Below are positions 27,867 to 36,864 of a DNA stretch of 64,000 bases, piece by piece. Each line of letters starts with the position of its first letter. Position 1 is the stretch's first letter. Under the pieces are notes generated by a model. The model had not been told where the DNA came from and ran no database searches. It saw nothing but the letters and a program-made list of their open reading frames with translations. Both the position numbers and the translations under genes were made by a program. This DNA comes from Ruegeria atlantica (GTDB lineage: Bacteria > Pseudomonadota > Alphaproteobacteria > Rhodobacterales > Rhodobacteraceae). The stretch lies in contig WQBJ01000013.1 of NCBI GenBank assembly GCA_013032095.1, positions 1 to 64,000 of the forward strand, read 5' to 3'.

Positions 27867-28682
27867 ATGGCACACGCAAAAAACCATGATTATCACATTC
27901 TGGCCCCGTCGATCTGGCCGCTGATCGGCGCGATCGGTGGCTTTGTGATGTTGTTCGGAGCTGTCCTGTGGATGCACGGCATCACCTCGTTCATGTTCTG
28001 GATGGGCCTTGTGGCCGTTCTGTACACGATGTTTGCCTGGTGGTCCGAGGTGGTCGCTGAGAGCCGCGCAGGTGATCACACGCCGGTTGTTCGCATTGGC
28101 CTGCGCTATGGCTTCATCCTGTTTGTGATGTCGGAGGTGATGTTCTTCTTCGCCTGGTTCTGGTCGTTCTTCAAACATCGCATGTACCCGATGTATGACT
28201 ATGCAGGCACCGAGTACATTCAGCCGGATATCCACGCTGTTGACCCGTTCCACCTGCCGCTGATCAACACTCTGGTCCTGCTGCTGTCGGGCTGTGCGAT
28301 CACCTGGGCGCACCACGCTTTGGTGCACGACAACGACCGCAAGGCGCTGATCAACGGTCTGGCCATCGGTATCGTTCTGGGTATCGCATTTACCTTCCTG
28401 CAGGCGTTCGAATACTACGAACTACTGGCCCATGACGGGTGGGAGTTTGGCGGTGACCAGTTCTATTCGAACTTCTTCATGGCAACGGGATTCCACGGTG
28501 CGCACGTCATCATCGGTACGATATTCTTGAGCGTCTGCCTAATCCGGGCGCTGCGCGGGGATTTTACTCCTGAAAAGCATGTCGGGTTCGAGGCCGCGGC
28601 TTGGTACTGGCACTTCGTTGACGTTGTGTGGCTGTTCCTGTTCTTCGCTGTCTATATCTGGGGTCAAGCCCCGCTGATGTAA
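27867..28682 (+). CDS. ctaE: Cytochrome c oxidase subunit III
   Basis: 271 residues with seven membrane helices. Typical stretches are [15 protein letters not shown] near residue 95, [18 protein letters not shown]-like [21 protein letters not shown] and the C-terminal [14 protein letters not shown]. Subunit III stabilises the aa3 oxidase and its proton uptake. It closes the ctaC-ctaE run; a strong terminator lies 25 bases after the stop. Confidence 0.97.
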   Translation: MAHAKNHDYHILAPSIWPLIGAIGGFVMLFGAVLWMHGITSFMFWMGLVAVLYTMFAWWSEVVAESRAGDHTPVVRIGLRYGFILFVMSEVMFFFAWFWSFFKHRMYPMYDYAGTEYIQPDIHAVDPFHLPLINTLVLLLSGCAITWAHHALVHDNDRKALINGLAIGIVLGIAFTFLQAFEYYELLAHDGWEFGGDQFYSNFFMATGFHGAHVIIGTIFLSVCLIRALRGDFTPEKHVGFEAAAWYWHFVDVVWLFLFFAVYIWGQAPLM

Positions 28683-28706
28683 CGCCTGTCAGGTGATCCA
28701 ATTGTA

Positions 28707-28733
28707 AAAGCCGCCCTTGGGGGCGGCTTTTTC
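28707..28733 (+). terminator. Rho-independent terminator after ctaE
   Basis: The stem AAAGCCGCCC/GGGCGGCTTT with a 4-base loop is followed by TTTCTCT. It ends the ctaC-B-G-E transcript before surf1. Confidence 0.9.
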
Positions 28734-28838
28734 TCTATTCGGGGCGCAAGATTGCGCCCCATACAATTGCGTGGTTGCAATTCGGGCCGCGCGCCCCTTA
28801 ACAAGACGCCGGTTCCTGCAACGAGGTATTGTCCTGAC

Positions 28839-29516
28839 ATGCGCCGCTTTCTGTTCCTGCTGATTTTCGGCCTCGCCGGTCTGGGCGTGCTGCTGTCGCT
28901 GGGCATGTGGCAGGTGCAGCGGCTGGCATGGAAGCAAGGTGTGTTGGCAGAGATTGAAAACCGTATTTCGGCTGAGCCGGTTGCTTTGCCGCAGCAGGTT
29001 TCCGAAGACGCTGACAAATACCTCCCCGTGACGATCTCGGGTGATATGGAGCCGGGGGAAATCCACGTTCTGGTCTCGGTCAAGCAGGTCGGAGCGGGGT
29101 ATCGGATTATCCAGTCGTTCAGCACGGATGACCGGACAATTCTGGTGGATCGTGGGTTTGTGCCAACAACTGCCAAGCTGAACGAACGCCTGATCGGACC
29201 GATGGAGATTACCGGTAACCTGCACTGGCCGGATGAGATTGACAGCTATACGCCCGAGCCTGATATCGACGACAACATCTGGTTTGCGCGTGATGTGCCT
29301 AATCTGGCCATCGCTTTAGGGGCTGAGCCGGTGCTTCTGATCGCCCGGTCCGTGACCGACCCGTACGTGACGCCTCTGCCGGTGGATACGGCGGGCATCC
29401 CCAATGATCACCTGCAATATGCAATCACCTGGTTTGGTCTGGCTCTGGTCTGGGCCGCGATGACCGGGTACTTCCTGTGGCGCAGCCGTGCCAATTCTGA
29501 GAGTGACGCGACATGA
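28839..29516 (+). CDS. surf1: SURF1-family cytochrome oxidase assembly protein
   Basis: Start ATG 28839 (MRRFLFLL) places a membrane helix at the N-terminus; the frame is open from 28752 but the added residues lack support. The 225-residue protein has the SURF1 pattern: a first helix followed by LGMWQVQRLAWK, a periplasmic loop with VLVDRGFVP-like ILVDRGFVP, and the C-terminal helix after PNDHLQYAITWFGLAL. It helps heme A insertion into oxidase subunit I. Its stop overlaps the thrC start by four bases (ATGA). Confidence 0.92.
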   Translation: MRRFLFLLIFGLAGLGVLLSLGMWQVQRLAWKQGVLAEIENRISAEPVALPQQVSEDADKYLPVTISGDMEPGEIHVLVSVKQVGAGYRIIQSFSTDDRTILVDRGFVPTTAKLNERLIGPMEITGNLHWPDEIDSYTPEPDIDDNIWFARDVPNLAIALGAEPVLLIARSVTDPYVTPLPVDTAGIPNDHLQYAITWFGLALVWAAMTGYFLWRSRANSESDAT

Positions 29517-30901
29517 AATACATCTCGACCCGTGGGCAAGCACCCGAACTGACATTTGAAGAGGCAATGCTAACAGGGCTAGCCCGCGACGGCGGCCTGT
29601 ATCTGCCTGCTGAAATCCCGACGATGTCGCAGGATGAGATCACCGCTCTGGCGGGTCTGCCTTACGAAGAGATCGCATTCTGCGTGATGTGGCCATATGT
29701 CAGCGGCTCTTTCGCCGAGGATGAGTTCAAAGCGATCATCGCCCGCGCCTATGAGGGCTTTGGTCATGACGCCCGCGCGCCATTGAAACAGCTGAACGAG
29801 AACCATTTCCTGCTGGAACTGTTCCACGGCCCCACGCTGGCCTTCAAGGACTTTGCCATGCAGCTGATCGGTCAACTGTTCCAAGTAGCCCTGAAGCGGC
29901 GCGGAGACCGCGTGACCATTGTGGGTGCGACCAGTGGGGACACCGGCTCGGCCGCGATTGAGGCCTTCCGCGGACTGGATGCGGTGGATGTGTTCATCCT
30001 GTTCCCCCATGGCCGTGTTTCCGAGGTGCAGCGCCGTCAGATGACAACGCCAGCAGACAGCAATGTTCATGCGCTGGCGGTGGATGGCGATTTCGATGAT
30101 TGCCAGGCCGCCGTGAAGGATATGTTCAACGATTTCGACTTCCGCGATGGCGTGAAACTGGCCGGGGTGAACTCGATCAACTTTGCCCGCGTTCTGGCGC
30201 AGGTGGTGTATTACTTCTCAGCCGCCGTCAGCCTCGGCGCACCGCACCGCAACGTCAGCTTCACAGTGCCCACCGGCAACTTCGGTGACATCTTCGCGGG
30301 CTATATCGCCAAGCGGATGGGCCTGCCCATCGATCGTCTGGTCGTTGCGACAAATCAGAACGACATCCTGCATCGCTGCCTCTCGGGTGAGGGGTATTTC
30401 AAGGGCGATACCATCCCCTCGATCAGCCCGTCGATGGATATTCAGGTCAGCTCGAACTTTGAGCGTGCGTTGTATTATGCCTATGGCGAGGACGGCGGCG
30501 CCGTCGCGCAACTGATGGATGAACTGAAAAACGGCGGCTTCAACGTCAGCCAGGGTGCAATGGAAGCGCTGCGCGAGAGTTTCGACTCGGGTCGCGTGTC
30601 CGAGGATGAAACGCTGGCGACAATCAAGCACACGCTGGATCACAGCGCCGAACTGGTCTGCCCGCACACGGCCGTCGGTATCAAGGTTGCCGAAGACCAT
30701 CGCGCTGCCGATGTTCCGATGATCACTCTGGCCACGGCGCACCCGGCGAAATTCCCGGCAGCAGTTGAGAAGGCGAGCGGTATGCATCCGCCTCTTCCCT
30801 CTCGCATGTCTGATCTGTATGAACGTCCGGAACGGGTGACCCGCATCGCCAATGATCTGGGCGCCATCGAGGATCATATCAAAGGGCATATCGCCGAGTG
30901 A
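29513..30901 (+). CDS. thrC: Threonine synthase
   Basis: A 462-residue PLP enzyme that converts O-phosphohomoserine to threonine. The N-terminal signature is YISTRGQAP and the PLP lysine is Lys112 in GPTLAFKDFAM. The phosphate cradle GATSGDTGSAAIEAF and VPTGNFGDIFAGY are also present. The length fits the long (fungal and proteobacterial) form. It overlaps surf1 by four bases and the next gene by four bases, which couples amino-acid synthesis to a respiratory assembly gene in one message. Confidence 0.97.
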   Translation: MKYISTRGQAPELTFEEAMLTGLARDGGLYLPAEIPTMSQDEITALAGLPYEEIAFCVMWPYVSGSFAEDEFKAIIARAYEGFGHDARAPLKQLNENHFLLELFHGPTLAFKDFAMQLIGQLFQVALKRRGDRVTIVGATSGDTGSAAIEAFRGLDAVDVFILFPHGRVSEVQRRQMTTPADSNVHALAVDGDFDDCQAAVKDMFNDFDFRDGVKLAGVNSINFARVLAQVVYYFSAAVSLGAPHRNVSFTVPTGNFGDIFAGYIAKRMGLPIDRLVVATNQNDILHRCLSGEGYFKGDTIPSISPSMDIQVSSNFERALYYAYGEDGGAVAQLMDELKNGGFNVSQGAMEALRESFDSGRVSEDETLATIKHTLDHSAELVCPHTAVGIKVAEDHRAADVPMITLATAHPAKFPAAVEKASGMHPPLPSRMSDLYERPERVTRIANDLGAIEDHIKGHIAE

Positions 30902-32160
30902 CTGTCAGACAAGACCAACTGAAGAACGGCTTTCGTATCGTCAGTGAACATATGCCGGGGCTGCAATCTGCGGCCATTGGCATCTGGGTGACCGCCGGTG
31001 GGCGGCATGAGCGGATCGAACAGAACGGCATCGCGCATTTCCTTGAGCATATGGCGTTCAAGGGAACTGAACGGCGATCCGCGCTGCAAATCGCCGAAGC
31101 GATCGAGGATGTGGGCGGCTATATCAACGCCTATACCTCGCGCGAGGTGACGGCCTATTACGCGCGTGTCCTGAAAGACGACGTAGCGCTGGCCATGGAT
31201 GTGATCGGTGATATCGTTCTGAATCCTGTCTTCGACCCGCGCGAGATCGAAGTTGAGCGCGGCGTGATCCTGCAGGAGATCGGTCAGGCCTACGACACGC
31301 CGGACGACGTGATCTTTGACTGGCTGCAGGAGCAGAGCTACCACGATCAGCCATTGGGGCGGACCATTCTGGGACCGACCGAACGGGTCAGTGCGTTCTC
31401 GCGCGAGGATCTGTCAGGCTTTGTGGCAGAACACTATTGTCCTGAGCAAATGATCCTGTCTGCGGCTGGTGCGGTGGATCACGATGCGCTGATGAAAATG
31501 GCCGAAGAGATGTTTGGCCACCTGCAACCACGCAAAGGGCTGATTGCCGAACCGGGCCGCTTCACCGGCGGCGAGGCGCGGCAGGAGAAAGAGCTGGAAC
31601 AGGCACATTTCGCGCTGGCACTGGAAAGCCCTGGCTATCGCGATGATGCGATCTATACCGCTCAGATCTACTCGACCGCTTTGGGTGGCGGCATGTCCTC
31701 GCGTCTATTCCAAGAAGTGCGGGAAACGCGGGGCTTGTGTTACACGATTTTTGCCCAAACCGGCGCCTATGCGGATACCGGGACGACCACGATTTATGCC
31801 GGAACTTCGGCCGATCAGGTGGGCGAGTTGGCAACTGTGACCATCGATGAGATGAAGCGCGCTGCCGAGGATATGAGCCCCGAAGAAGTTGCCCGCGCCC
31901 GAGCGCAGATGAAGGCGGGGATGCTGATGGGGCTGGAAAGCCCGTCGAACCGCGCCGAGCGTCTGGCACGACTTGTACAGATCTGGGGACGTGTGCCCTC
32001 GCTTGAGGATACAGTCGCCAAGATCGACGCCGTCAGTACCGAAGAGGTCCGCGCATTTGCGGAAGAGATGGCCGTGCAGGCTCCGGCGGCTCTGGCGCTG
32101 TATGGCCCGATATCGGGCGCACCCACTCTGGCCGAATTGCAGGAGAGGCGTGCGGCGTGA
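30898..32160 (+). CDS. M16-family zinc peptidase (processing peptidase-like)
   Basis: 420 residues. The inverted zinc motif HFLEH lies at 47-51, with the downstream glutamate region VERGVILQEI. The C-terminal M16 domain has the characteristic GGGMSSRLFQEVRETRGLCY. This form resembles mitochondrial processing peptidase beta-subunit relatives found after thrC in alphaproteobacteria. Start GTG 30898 overlaps the thrC stop. No signal peptide is seen. The physiological substrate is unknown. Confidence 0.92.
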   Translation: MTVRQDQLKNGFRIVSEHMPGLQSAAIGIWVTAGGRHERIEQNGIAHFLEHMAFKGTERRSALQIAEAIEDVGGYINAYTSREVTAYYARVLKDDVALAMDVIGDIVLNPVFDPREIEVERGVILQEIGQAYDTPDDVIFDWLQEQSYHDQPLGRTILGPTERVSAFSREDLSGFVAEHYCPEQMILSAAGAVDHDALMKMAEEMFGHLQPRKGLIAEPGRFTGGEARQEKELEQAHFALALESPGYRDDAIYTAQIYSTALGGGMSSRLFQEVRETRGLCYTIFAQTGAYADTGTTTIYAGTSADQVGELATVTIDEMKRAAEDMSPEEVARARAQMKAGMLMGLESPSNRAERLARLVQIWGRVPSLEDTVAKIDAVSTEEVRAFAEEMAVQAPAALALYGPISGAPTLAELQERRAA

Positions 32161-32744
32161 TGCTATTGGGCAGACGCAAGCTGAAACTCGAAACCGAGCG
32201 CCTGAGCCTGCGCCCGCCCGTTCATTCCGACTTCAACGACTGGGCGGCGCTGCGGCGCGCGTCCAAGGAATACCTCACTCCATGGGAGCCGATCTGGGCC
32301 AAGGATCATCTGAGCCGTAAGTCCTTTACCAATCGTGTCTATTGGGCTCAGCGGTCCGTCGCCAGTGGCACTGCAATCCCTCTGTTCCTGTTCCGCCGCA
32401 CGGATGATGTGCTGCTTGGCGCGATAACCTTGGACAATATCCGCCGTGGACCAGCGCAGGCGGGAACGCTGGGCTATTGGACTGGTCAGGCTTTTGCGCG
32501 CAACGGATATATGCGCGAGGCGATCGGCGCGGTCGTCCACCACGCTTTTACCCGACTGGACCTGAGCCGTATCGAGGCGGCTTGCCTACCGGAAAACGCC
32601 GCCTCGCGCGGGTTGTTGGAAAACTCTGGTTTCAAATACGAGGGCGTGGCGCAATCGTATCTGCAGATCAATGGGCGGTGGCGGACGCATGTGCTGTACG
32701 CCAGTCTGCGGTCGGATCGACGCGGCAAGACGGACGTGGGTTAG
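32160..32744 (+). CDS. GNAT acetyltransferase, RimJ-like
   Basis: A 194-residue GNAT protein. The N-terminus is LETERLSLRPPVHSDFNDWA, and the acetyl-CoA region is GYWTGQAFARNGYMREAIGA. The C-terminal ENAASRGLLENSGFKYEG is typical of ribosomal-protein alanine acetyltransferases (RimJ/RimL type). The start is ATG 32160, overlapping the peptidase stop (TGATG); a GTG at 32157 is an alternative. It is the last gene of the surf1-thrC-M16 chain. Confidence 0.88.
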   Translation: MLLGRRKLKLETERLSLRPPVHSDFNDWAALRRASKEYLTPWEPIWAKDHLSRKSFTNRVYWAQRSVASGTAIPLFLFRRTDDVLLGAITLDNIRRGPAQAGTLGYWTGQAFARNGYMREAIGAVVHHAFTRLDLSRIEAACLPENAASRGLLENSGFKYEGVAQSYLQINGRWRTHVLYASLRSDRRGKTDVG

Positions 32745-32865
32745 GTGGCCCCTGCGGGGTCTTGAGGGCTCTGCTCACGCCCCCGCATACCGCGCATTCC
32801 AGAGGAATTTTGTGCCAGATGAACAAGGGGCATGACTTGGAGGCTTTCTGCGCTACACTCCGGTC

Positions 32866-33684
32866 ATGCGCTGGATTGTTGCGGCATTGATGGTGATTTC
32901 GGGCGGGGCGGTGGCGCAGGAGCGGCGGCCGAGCCATTGCATCGCTATCGCGGATGCTGTGCCGGGTATTGAATACATTCATAAGGCGGCATGGACGGAC
33001 CCGATCCCGGATTTTTCGGTGCGGATCAGCTATATCGCGCATGCGTCGTTTCTGATCCAGACGCAGGGCGGATTGAACGCCGTGACCGATTTTACTGGTT
33101 TCATTGGCAGCGCAGATCTGATCCCCGATGTAGTCACCATGAATCACGCCCACAGCACACACTGGACTGCCCATCCCGATCCGGCCATTCCGTATGTGCT
33201 GCCCGGGTGGGGTGAGTTCGGACAGGGGATCGAACACTACCTCGATCTGGGCGAGATGCTGGTTCGAAATGTCTCGACCGATATTCGATCCCCCTATGGC
33301 GGGGTTGAGGAGCGTGGAAACTCGATCTTCGTGTTCGAGATCGAAGGGCTATGCATCGGCCACCTAGGCCATTTGCACCATGTGCCCTCGGATGAACAAT
33401 TCGCCGCGCTGGGGCGACTAGATGTGGTGATGGCGGCGGTGGACGGGGGAACGACCATGCCTTTGCCCGACATGATATCGGTTCTAAAGCGGCTTAAGAG
33501 CTCAGTCATTATCCCGATGCATTGGTTCTCGGGATTTTCCCTGGACCGGTTTCTGGTCGACATCCGTAATGATTTCCCCGTCGAGCGTAAGGGAGTGTCG
33601 GAAATTATCGTGTCTCTGCGCGACCTGCCGGACCGACCCACTGTGGTCGTGCTTGAACCGCGCTACCTGATCGAATTGGAATAG
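32866..33684 (+). CDS. Exported metallo-beta-lactamase-fold protein with a degenerate metal motif
   Basis: 272 residues with a signal peptide (MRWIVAALMVISGGAVAQ). The fold resembles UlaG-like hydrolases: ISYIAHASFLIQTQGGLNAV, then MNHAHSTHW in place of the usual HxHxDH, then IGHLGHLHHVPSD and a late IIPMHWF. The Asp of the motif is replaced by Thr, so metal binding may be altered. The substrate is unknown. It stands alone between the thrC cluster and the next oxidase gene. Confidence 0.75.
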   Translation: MRWIVAALMVISGGAVAQERRPSHCIAIADAVPGIEYIHKAAWTDPIPDFSVRISYIAHASFLIQTQGGLNAVTDFTGFIGSADLIPDVVTMNHAHSTHWTAHPDPAIPYVLPGWGEFGQGIEHYLDLGEMLVRNVSTDIRSPYGGVEERGNSIFVFEIEGLCIGHLGHLHHVPSDEQFAALGRLDVVMAAVDGGTTMPLPDMISVLKRLKSSVIIPMHWFSGFSLDRFLVDIRNDFPVERKGVSEIIVSLRDLPDRPTVVVLEPRYLIELE

Positions 33685-33722
33685 GGCTTGAAGGAACACG
33701 GGCGCTTGGGCAAGGAATAGGT

Positions 33723-35138
33723 ATGACACTGAATGCTGCCGACGACTCCTTTGCCAAGCTAATTCGCTCTGATTTGGGCGACGATATTCTACGCCCCGTT
33801 ACTGATAGCTATCTGGAAGAGCCGCGCGGCCGTTTTACCGGGCATGCAGGCCTGCTGGCCCTGCCGCGCACAGTTGACGAGGTGTCGAAGCTAATGCGGT
33901 TGGCCTCGGACGCGCGGGTGCCGGTAGTGCCCTATGGCGGCGGCACCGGTTTGGTTGGCGGGCAGGTCATGTCCGATGGACCCGCGCCTCTGGTGATTTC
34001 GCTGGAGCGGATGACAGCGATCCGGGCTGTTTATCCAACCGAAAACATCCTGATCGCCGAGGCGGGTGCCATTCTTGAGGATGTGCAAACGGCTGCAGAG
34101 GAAGCTAACCGCCTGTTCCCTCTGGCTTTGGCCGCGCAGGGGTCATGCCGGATTGGTGGCAACCTCGCGACGAATGCGGGCGGGGTGAATGTGCTTCGAT
34201 ATGGCAACGCGCGAGATCTATGTCTCGGGCTCGAGGCGGTTCTGCCGAGCGGTGAAATCTGGCATGGGCTGAGTCGCTTGCGCAAGGACAACACCGGCTA
34301 CGACTTGCGCAACCTGTTGATTGGTGCAGAGGGCACCCTAGGGATCATCACCGCTGCTTCGCTGAAGCTGTTTCCGAGGCCTGAGGCAGTCGGAACGGCT
34401 ATGTTGCAGGTTACTTCCCCCGAAGCAGCGATTGAGTTGCTAGCGCTGGCACGGGATCAACTGGGGGACGCGGTCAGTACACTTGAGCTGATCCATCGAC
34501 AGGGGCTGCAATTTCTGACCGAAGTCTTGCCGCTTGTACGTCATCCGTTTGAAACACAACCCGAATGGTGCGTTCTGATTGAACTGGGGCTATTTGCACG
34601 GCAATCGCCTTCTGAAGCACTGGAAACGCTCTATGCTTCGGCGGACAAGGCTGGGCTCGTCGGCGATGCGGTGATCGCGCAGAGCGAAGCACAACGCATG
34701 GACCTATGGGCCGTGCGCGAACGCATCCCCGAGGCCAATCGGCTGATCGGATCTGTCTCAAGCCATGATATATCGCTTCCGATCTCGCGTATTCCGGAGT
34801 TCATCCTTCGAGGTGCCGAAGTGGTCGCGGCGCTTGGGCCGTTTCGTATCAACTGCTTTGGGCATGTGGGCGACGGAAATTTGCATTACAACGTGTTCCC
34901 GCCACAGGGGCAGGACCGAGCCGAGTTTGATGGGCAAAGACAAGCAGTCAAACACGCAGTGCATGACCTGGTGCACGAGTTTGGCGGTTCCGTCAGTGCT
35001 GAGCACGGGGTAGGGCGCCTGAAAGCCGATGATCTTGAGGAATATGGGGATGCTGCAAAGCTGTCTGCGATGCGTGCCATCAAAACCGCGCTGGACCCGC
35101 AGGGGATCATGAATCCTGGCGCGGTTTTGAGGTCCTAG
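33723..35138 (+). CDS. FAD-linked D-2-hydroxyacid dehydrogenase (GlcD / D-2-hydroxyglutarate dehydrogenase-like)
   Basis: A 471-residue VAO-family flavoenzyme. The FAD-binding domain has VVPYGGGTGLVGGQV and GGNLATNAGGVNVLRYGN. The C-terminal FAD-oxidase domain has NCFGHVGDGNLHYNVFPP and the terminal EHGVGRLK motif. Such enzymes oxidise D-lactate, glycolate or D-2-hydroxyglutarate; the sequence alone does not pick the substrate. There is no GlcE/GlcF partner nearby, which favours a stand-alone D-2-hydroxyglutarate dehydrogenase type. Confidence 0.9.
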   Translation: MTLNAADDSFAKLIRSDLGDDILRPVTDSYLEEPRGRFTGHAGLLALPRTVDEVSKLMRLASDARVPVVPYGGGTGLVGGQVMSDGPAPLVISLERMTAIRAVYPTENILIAEAGAILEDVQTAAEEANRLFPLALAAQGSCRIGGNLATNAGGVNVLRYGNARDLCLGLEAVLPSGEIWHGLSRLRKDNTGYDLRNLLIGAEGTLGIITAASLKLFPRPEAVGTAMLQVTSPEAAIELLALARDQLGDAVSTLELIHRQGLQFLTEVLPLVRHPFETQPEWCVLIELGLFARQSPSEALETLYASADKAGLVGDAVIAQSEAQRMDLWAVRERIPEANRLIGSVSSHDISLPISRIPEFILRGAEVVAALGPFRINCFGHVGDGNLHYNVFPPQGQDRAEFDGQRQAVKHAVHDLVHEFGGSVSAEHGVGRLKADDLEEYGDAAKLSAMRAIKTALDPQGIMNPGAVLRS

Positions 35139-35174
35139 GCACGGCCCATCGTCACGCAGGCCGCACCGGGACTG

Positions 35175-35657
35175 TTAGGATGCCGGCAGAATGACCTTGT
35201 CGATTACGTGGATAACGCCGTTTGAGGTCTCGATATCCGCCTGAACAACGTTTGCGTCATTCACCATCACGCCATTGTCCAGATCAATGGTAATATCTCC
35301 GCCTTGAACCGTGGCGGCGGTCATGTCATCGGACAGATCACCTGACATTACCTTTCCGGGCACCACATGGTAGGTAAGGACCGCAACCAGTTGGTCCTTG
35401 TTTTCTGGTTTCAGCAGTGTTTCGACGGTGCCTTCAGGCAGGGCGGCAAACGCCTCATCCGTTGGGGCGAAGACGGTGAATGGGCCTTCGCCTTTCAGAG
35501 TGTCTACCAGTTCGGCGGCCTGAACGGCGGCGACGAGCGTTTCAAAGCTGCCGGCACCAACAGCGGTGTCTACGATGTCCTTGGAGTGGCCATCCGCATA
35601 AGCGACCGTGCCGACGATCAGGCTTGCCGCACCGGCCATAGCGAGTTTGCGAAACAT
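35175..35657 (-). CDS. Secreted fasciclin (FAS1) domain protein
   Basis: Start ATG 35657 (MFRKLAMAG) gives a signal peptide ending near AYA/DG. The 160-residue protein is essentially one FAS1 domain: [20 protein letters not shown], the central [14 protein letters not shown], the YHVVPG motif and the C-terminal [16 protein letters not shown]1 proteins mediate adhesion; short secreted single-domain forms are common in roseobacters. It converges with the FAD-dehydrogenase gene. Confidence 0.93.
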   Translation of the reverse strand: MFRKLAMAGAASLIVGTVAYADGHSKDIVDTAVGAGSFETLVAAVQAAELVDTLKGEGPFTVFAPTDEAFAALPEGTVETLLKPENKDQLVAVLTYHVVPGKVMSGDLSDDMTAATVQGGDITIDLDNGVMVNDANVVQADIETSNGVIHVIDKVILPAS

Positions 35658-35825
35658 GATACAATTCCCTTGTTGGAATGCCTCGTTTGGCATCGATAGG
35701 GGTACGGTCAATCAACGGAACAAGATCATCGAATAAATCTATTCGACTGGGTTGAACTTGAAGCTGTTCGGGCTAAGCCTGTGCTGTTCCGGATTTCCAC
35801 TCACAATTTTGTGATGGAGCGGCTC

Positions 35826-36365
35826 CTATAGCCCTTCGAATTCGCACAGGATGTGTACATCCATGCCCATGCCTTCCAGTACCTTGCGACCGCCCAGTTC
35901 AGGCAGGTCGATAATGAATGAGCACGAGACGATCTCTCCGCCCAGTCGTTCGATCAGCTTGATCCCAGCGGCGGCGGTGCCTCCGGTGGCCAACAGGTCG
36001 TCGACGACGAGGATTTTCTCACCCGGCAGAATGGCGTCATCATGGATCTCGACGATGGCCTCGCCATATTCCAGCTTGTAGTCTTGGCTGATGGTGGTGC
36101 CGGGCAGCTTGCCCTTTTTGCGGATCGGAACAAAGCCGACGCTCAGTTGGTGGGCAATTGCACCGCCAAGGATAAAGCCGCGCGCTTCAAGGCCCACAAC
36201 TTTGTCGATCCGTTCACCTGCATACGGGTGCAGCATCTGGTCGATCGCCATACGGAACCCGCGGGGGTCCGCAAAAAGAGTGGTGACGTCCCGGAACATG
36301 ATCCCTTCGTGCGGGAAATCGACGATTGTACGGATGTAATCCTTGACCGATTTGTTTCTGGACAT
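35826..36365 (-). CDS. apt: Adenine phosphoribosyltransferase
   Basis: Start ATG 36365 ([11 protein letters not shown]) is preferred over 36410 because family members start there. The 179-residue enzyme converts adenine and PRPP to AMP (purine salvage). Key motifs: [33 protein letters not shown] and the PRPP loop [13 protein letters not shown]. It is cytosolic and dimeric in the family. Confidence 0.97.
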   Translation of the reverse strand: MSRNKSVKDYIRTIVDFPHEGIMFRDVTTLFADPRGFRMAIDQMLHPYAGERIDKVVGLEARGFILGGAIAHQLSVGFVPIRKKGKLPGTTISQDYKLEYGEAIVEIHDDAILPGEKILVVDDLLATGGTAAAGIKLIERLGGEIVSCSFIIDLPELGGRKVLEGMGMDVHILCEFEGL

Positions 36366-36445
36366 GGCCAACCCCTTTGGCGTGAAAACACGCTGGGCTG
36401 TTTGGCCCATCGGGGTCAGTCATGCAAGGAGAGATTGCCGCCGAA

Positions 36446-36586
36446 CTATTTGCGGCGTTGTGGAGTGGCCTTCGGCAGTCCGTAATAGCGGTACAGCGCG
36501 TCCGGTAACCACGACAAGTGAGGTTTGCGCCAGTTGCGCTGGTCTCGCAACAGAAATGCCTGAGCAGCATGAAGGTTCATTGCCAT
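36446..36586 (-). CDS. Small basic protein (46 residues), unknown function
   Basis: The frame from ATG 36586 to TAG 36446 encodes MAMNLHAAQAFLLRDQRNWR, then a Trp/Tyr- and Arg-rich stretch ending PQRRK. It has a good AAGGA ribosome site 5 bases upstream of the ATG; a second Met at 36580 is in frame. The composition (aromatic and basic, no low-complexity runs) and the ribosome site make it look coding. I do not recognise a family. It is divergent from a ribbon-helix-helix protein with a palindrome between them, and downstream it faces apt in the same direction, 81 bases away. Confidence 0.55.
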   Translation of the reverse strand: MAMNLHAAQAFLLRDQRNWRKPHLSWLPDALYRYYGLPKATPQRRK

Positions 36587-36632
36587 ATTCCTTTTTTATT
36601 GTTAGTTGCTCGATAACTACAATTTCTATGCG

Positions 36633-36644
36633 ATGTATATACAT
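36633..36644. promoter_or_regulatory. Palindromic operator candidate between the small ORF and the RHH gene
   Basis: ATGTATATACAT is a perfect 12-base palindrome. It lies within looser outer arms GCGATG (36630-36635) and CATCGC (36647-36652). Ribbon-helix-helix repressors bind such dyads, and the adjacent gene encodes one. Confidence 0.55.
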
Positions 36645-36686
36645 TGCATCGCGGTAAGAATCAAGAGTTGGACAGGGAAAAGGCGC

Positions 36687-36860
36687 GTGGCAAAGAAAGA
36701 CGGTAAGGGGTCTACCAAGAAAAACAGTCAGTTGGTCCTGCGTCTGGACAAGGATGAACGCGACGCATTTGTTGAATTGTGCAAGGAATTAGACACGTCA
36801 GCCGCGCGGGAAATTCGCCGGTTCATCCGTGGGTTCATGAAGGAACACGCCGAGGATTGA
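36687..36860 (+). CDS. Ribbon-helix-helix family small protein
   Basis: I chose GTG 36687 (MAKKDGKGST as initiated), 57 residues; an open frame from 36606 would cross the palindrome. After a Lys-rich arm, SQLVLRLDKDERDAF forms the beta strand and first helix. ELDTSAAREIRRFIRGFMKE forms the second helix of an Arc/MetJ-like fold, a DNA-binding fold found in antitoxins and small repressors. It probably represses its own promoter. Only 4 bases separate its stop from the convergent LysE transporter gene. Confidence 0.72.
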   Translation: MAKKDGKGSTKKNSQLVLRLDKDERDAFVELCKELDTSAAREIRRFIRGFMKEHAED

Positions 36861-36864
36861 TCCC

